Below, in pieces: positions 4,310 through 5,140 of a DNA stretch of 5,140 bases; position 1 is the stretch's first letter; every line of letters begins with the position of its first letter. Position numbers and translations under genes: made by a program. The stretch is from Rhodocyclaceae bacterium (GTDB lineage: Bacteria; Pseudomonadota; Gammaproteobacteria; Burkholderiales; Rhodocyclaceae), in the NCBI GenBank assembly GCA_018262875.1, contig JADFDL010000144.1, positions 1 to 5,140 on the forward strand, read 5' to 3'. The notes under the pieces were generated by a model, which saw nothing but the letters and a program-made list of their open reading frames with translations, had not been told where the DNA came from and searched no databases.

Positions 4310-5140
4310 ATGACCCCAAGCAGCATCGTCAAATATCTCGACCAGTACGTCATCGGCCAGGACGAGGCGAAGAAGATCCTCGCCGTCGCCGTCTATTCCC
4401 ATTACAAGAAGGTCGCCAAGGCGAAGAGCGACACCGTCGAGGTCGCCAAGAGCAACATCCTGCTGGTCGGCTCCACCGGCACCGGCAAGACGCTGCTGTG
4501 CGAGACGCTGGCGCGCGCCCTCAAGGTGCCCTTTGTCACGGCGGATGCGACCTCGCTGGCGCAGACGGAATTCGTCAACGAGGAGATCGACGCCATCCTG
4601 CAGCGCCTGCTGGAAAAAGCCGGCGGCGACGTCGCCCGCGCCCAGTGCGGCATCGTCTTCATCGACGAGGTGGACAAGCTGAAGGCGATCAGCGGGCAGG
4701 CGCGCGGCGCCTCGGGCGAAAGCGTGCAGCATGCCCTGCTGAAGATCATGGAGGGCTCGCCGGTGCGGCTCAAGCACGGCCAGTACGTCGACACCACCAA
4801 CATCCTCTTCATCTGCGGCGGCGCCTTCGTCGGCCTGCGCAACATCCAGGCGAAGACGCAGGCCTTTGGTTTCATCTCCGCCACCGGCGGCGACGACCAG
4901 CACATCCTCGACCGGCTCAATGCGCGCGTCAAGCCGACCGACCTTTTTGAATTCGGCCTCATCCCCGAGTTCGCCGGCCGGCTGCCGATCATCGCCAGCT
5001 TCCAGGACCTGAACAAGGAGATGCTGGTGCGCATCATGACCGTGCCGCGCAACGCCATCTACCGGCAGTTCCAGGAGATCCTGCAGGGCGAGGGCGTCGA
5101 GCTGACCATCGCGCCGCTGGTGTTCGAGCAGATCGCCGAA
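4310..5140 (+). CDS. ClpX-like AAA+ unfoldase lacking the zinc-binding domain, 3' end missing
   Basis: The first 277 residues of a ClpX-type ATPase; the gene continues past the window. ClpX hexamers use ATP to unfold proteins and thread them through a central pore, usually into ClpP. Visible ClpX landmarks are: the YVIGQDEAKK helix (13-22), Walker A GSTGTGKT (54-61), Walker B IVFIDEVDK (115-123), the SGE pore-2 region (135-137), sensor-1 region ILFICGGAF (165-173) and arginine-finger box GLIPEFAGR (216-224). Oddities: the protein starts at the AAA+ domain, with no N-terminal Cys4 zinc-binding domain; the pore-1 GYVG position is EFVN (87-90); the RKH-loop region is about 10 residues shorter (RLKH at 153-156); and the ClpP-docking IGF position reads FGF (186-188). 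ATG 4310 has GGAG upstream and an in-frame stop at 4271-4273. No clpP is adjacent. It is probably a paralogue of the housekeeping ClpX; sensor 2 lies outside the window. Confidence 0.9.
   Translation, partial: MTPSSIVKYLDQYVIGQDEAKKILAVAVYSHYKKVAKAKSDTVEVAKSNILLVGSTGTGKTLLCETLARALKVPFVTADATSLAQTEFVNEEIDAILQRLLEKAGGDVARAQCGIVFIDEVDKLKAISGQARGASGESVQHALLKIMEGSPVRLKHGQYVDTTNILFICGGAFVGLRNIQAKTQAFGFISATGGDDQHILDRLNARVKPTDLFEFGLIPEFAGRLPIIASFQDLNKEMLVRIMTVPRNAIYRQFQEILQGEGVELTIAPLVFEQIAE

Noticed and set aside
4190..4903. 237-codon minus-strand open frame opposite the ClpX-like gene
   Set aside because: It overlaps strongly conserved AAA+ motifs on the plus strand, and its translation is Asp/Leu/Ala-rich without a family match.
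1..5140. CRISPR array, tRNA, rRNA or insertion sequence
   Set aside because: I saw no regularly spaced repeats, no tRNA- or rRNA-like segments, and no transposase or terminal inverted repeats; nearly all of the window is covered by the genes listed.

Overview
The window is GC-rich (about two thirds by eye) and densely packed with Proteobacterial genes, with G/C-ending codons throughout. The families present (a TonB-like protein, UPF0178/YaiI, DUF1614, a Phd/PIN toxin-antitoxin pair, a ClpX-type unfoldase, an ACAD10/11-like acyl-CoA dehydrogenase) fit a Betaproteobacterium, perhaps of the Rhodocyclales or Burkholderiales type. That placement is an inference from style and family content; there is no rRNA or other marker here.

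Layout: the 3' end of an acyl-CoA dehydrogenase gene (1-283, +) converges on a short tonB-like gene (291-878, -). That gene diverges, across a 45-bp A+T-rich gap, from a secreted ankyrin-repeat protein gene (924-2069, +). Next comes a self-contained toxin-antitoxin cassette (promoter and operator-like repeats 2107-2150, antitoxin 2165-2443, PIN toxin 2440-2847, +). It converges, with a 3-bp gap, on a DUF1614 membrane-protein gene (2851-3507, -). Upstream of that and on the same strand lies a yaiI/UPF0178 gene (3630-4130, -). A 179-bp divergent intergenic region then leads to a ClpX-like AAA+ ATPase gene (4310 to the window end, +), which runs off the end.

Apart from the toxin-antitoxin pair, the genes do not form one recognisable pathway; this looks like a chromosomal stretch of mostly single-gene transcription units. 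The gene most worth attention is the ClpX-like ATPase. It keeps the ATPase core (Walker A, Walker B, sensor-1 region and arginine-finger box), but begins directly at the AAA+ domain without the N-terminal zinc-binding domain. Its pore-1 position reads EFVN where ClpX has GYVG, its RKH-loop region is about ten residues shorter, and its putative ClpP-docking tripeptide is FGF rather than IGF. No clpP, tig or lon lies beside it in the visible sequence. I read it as a divergent ClpX paralogue with altered substrate handling. The second item of interest is the ankyrin protein, whose C-terminal region carries two divergent copies of an EIGxI...M...RxAL motif that I do not recognise, and whose start lacks a Shine-Dalgarno sequence.
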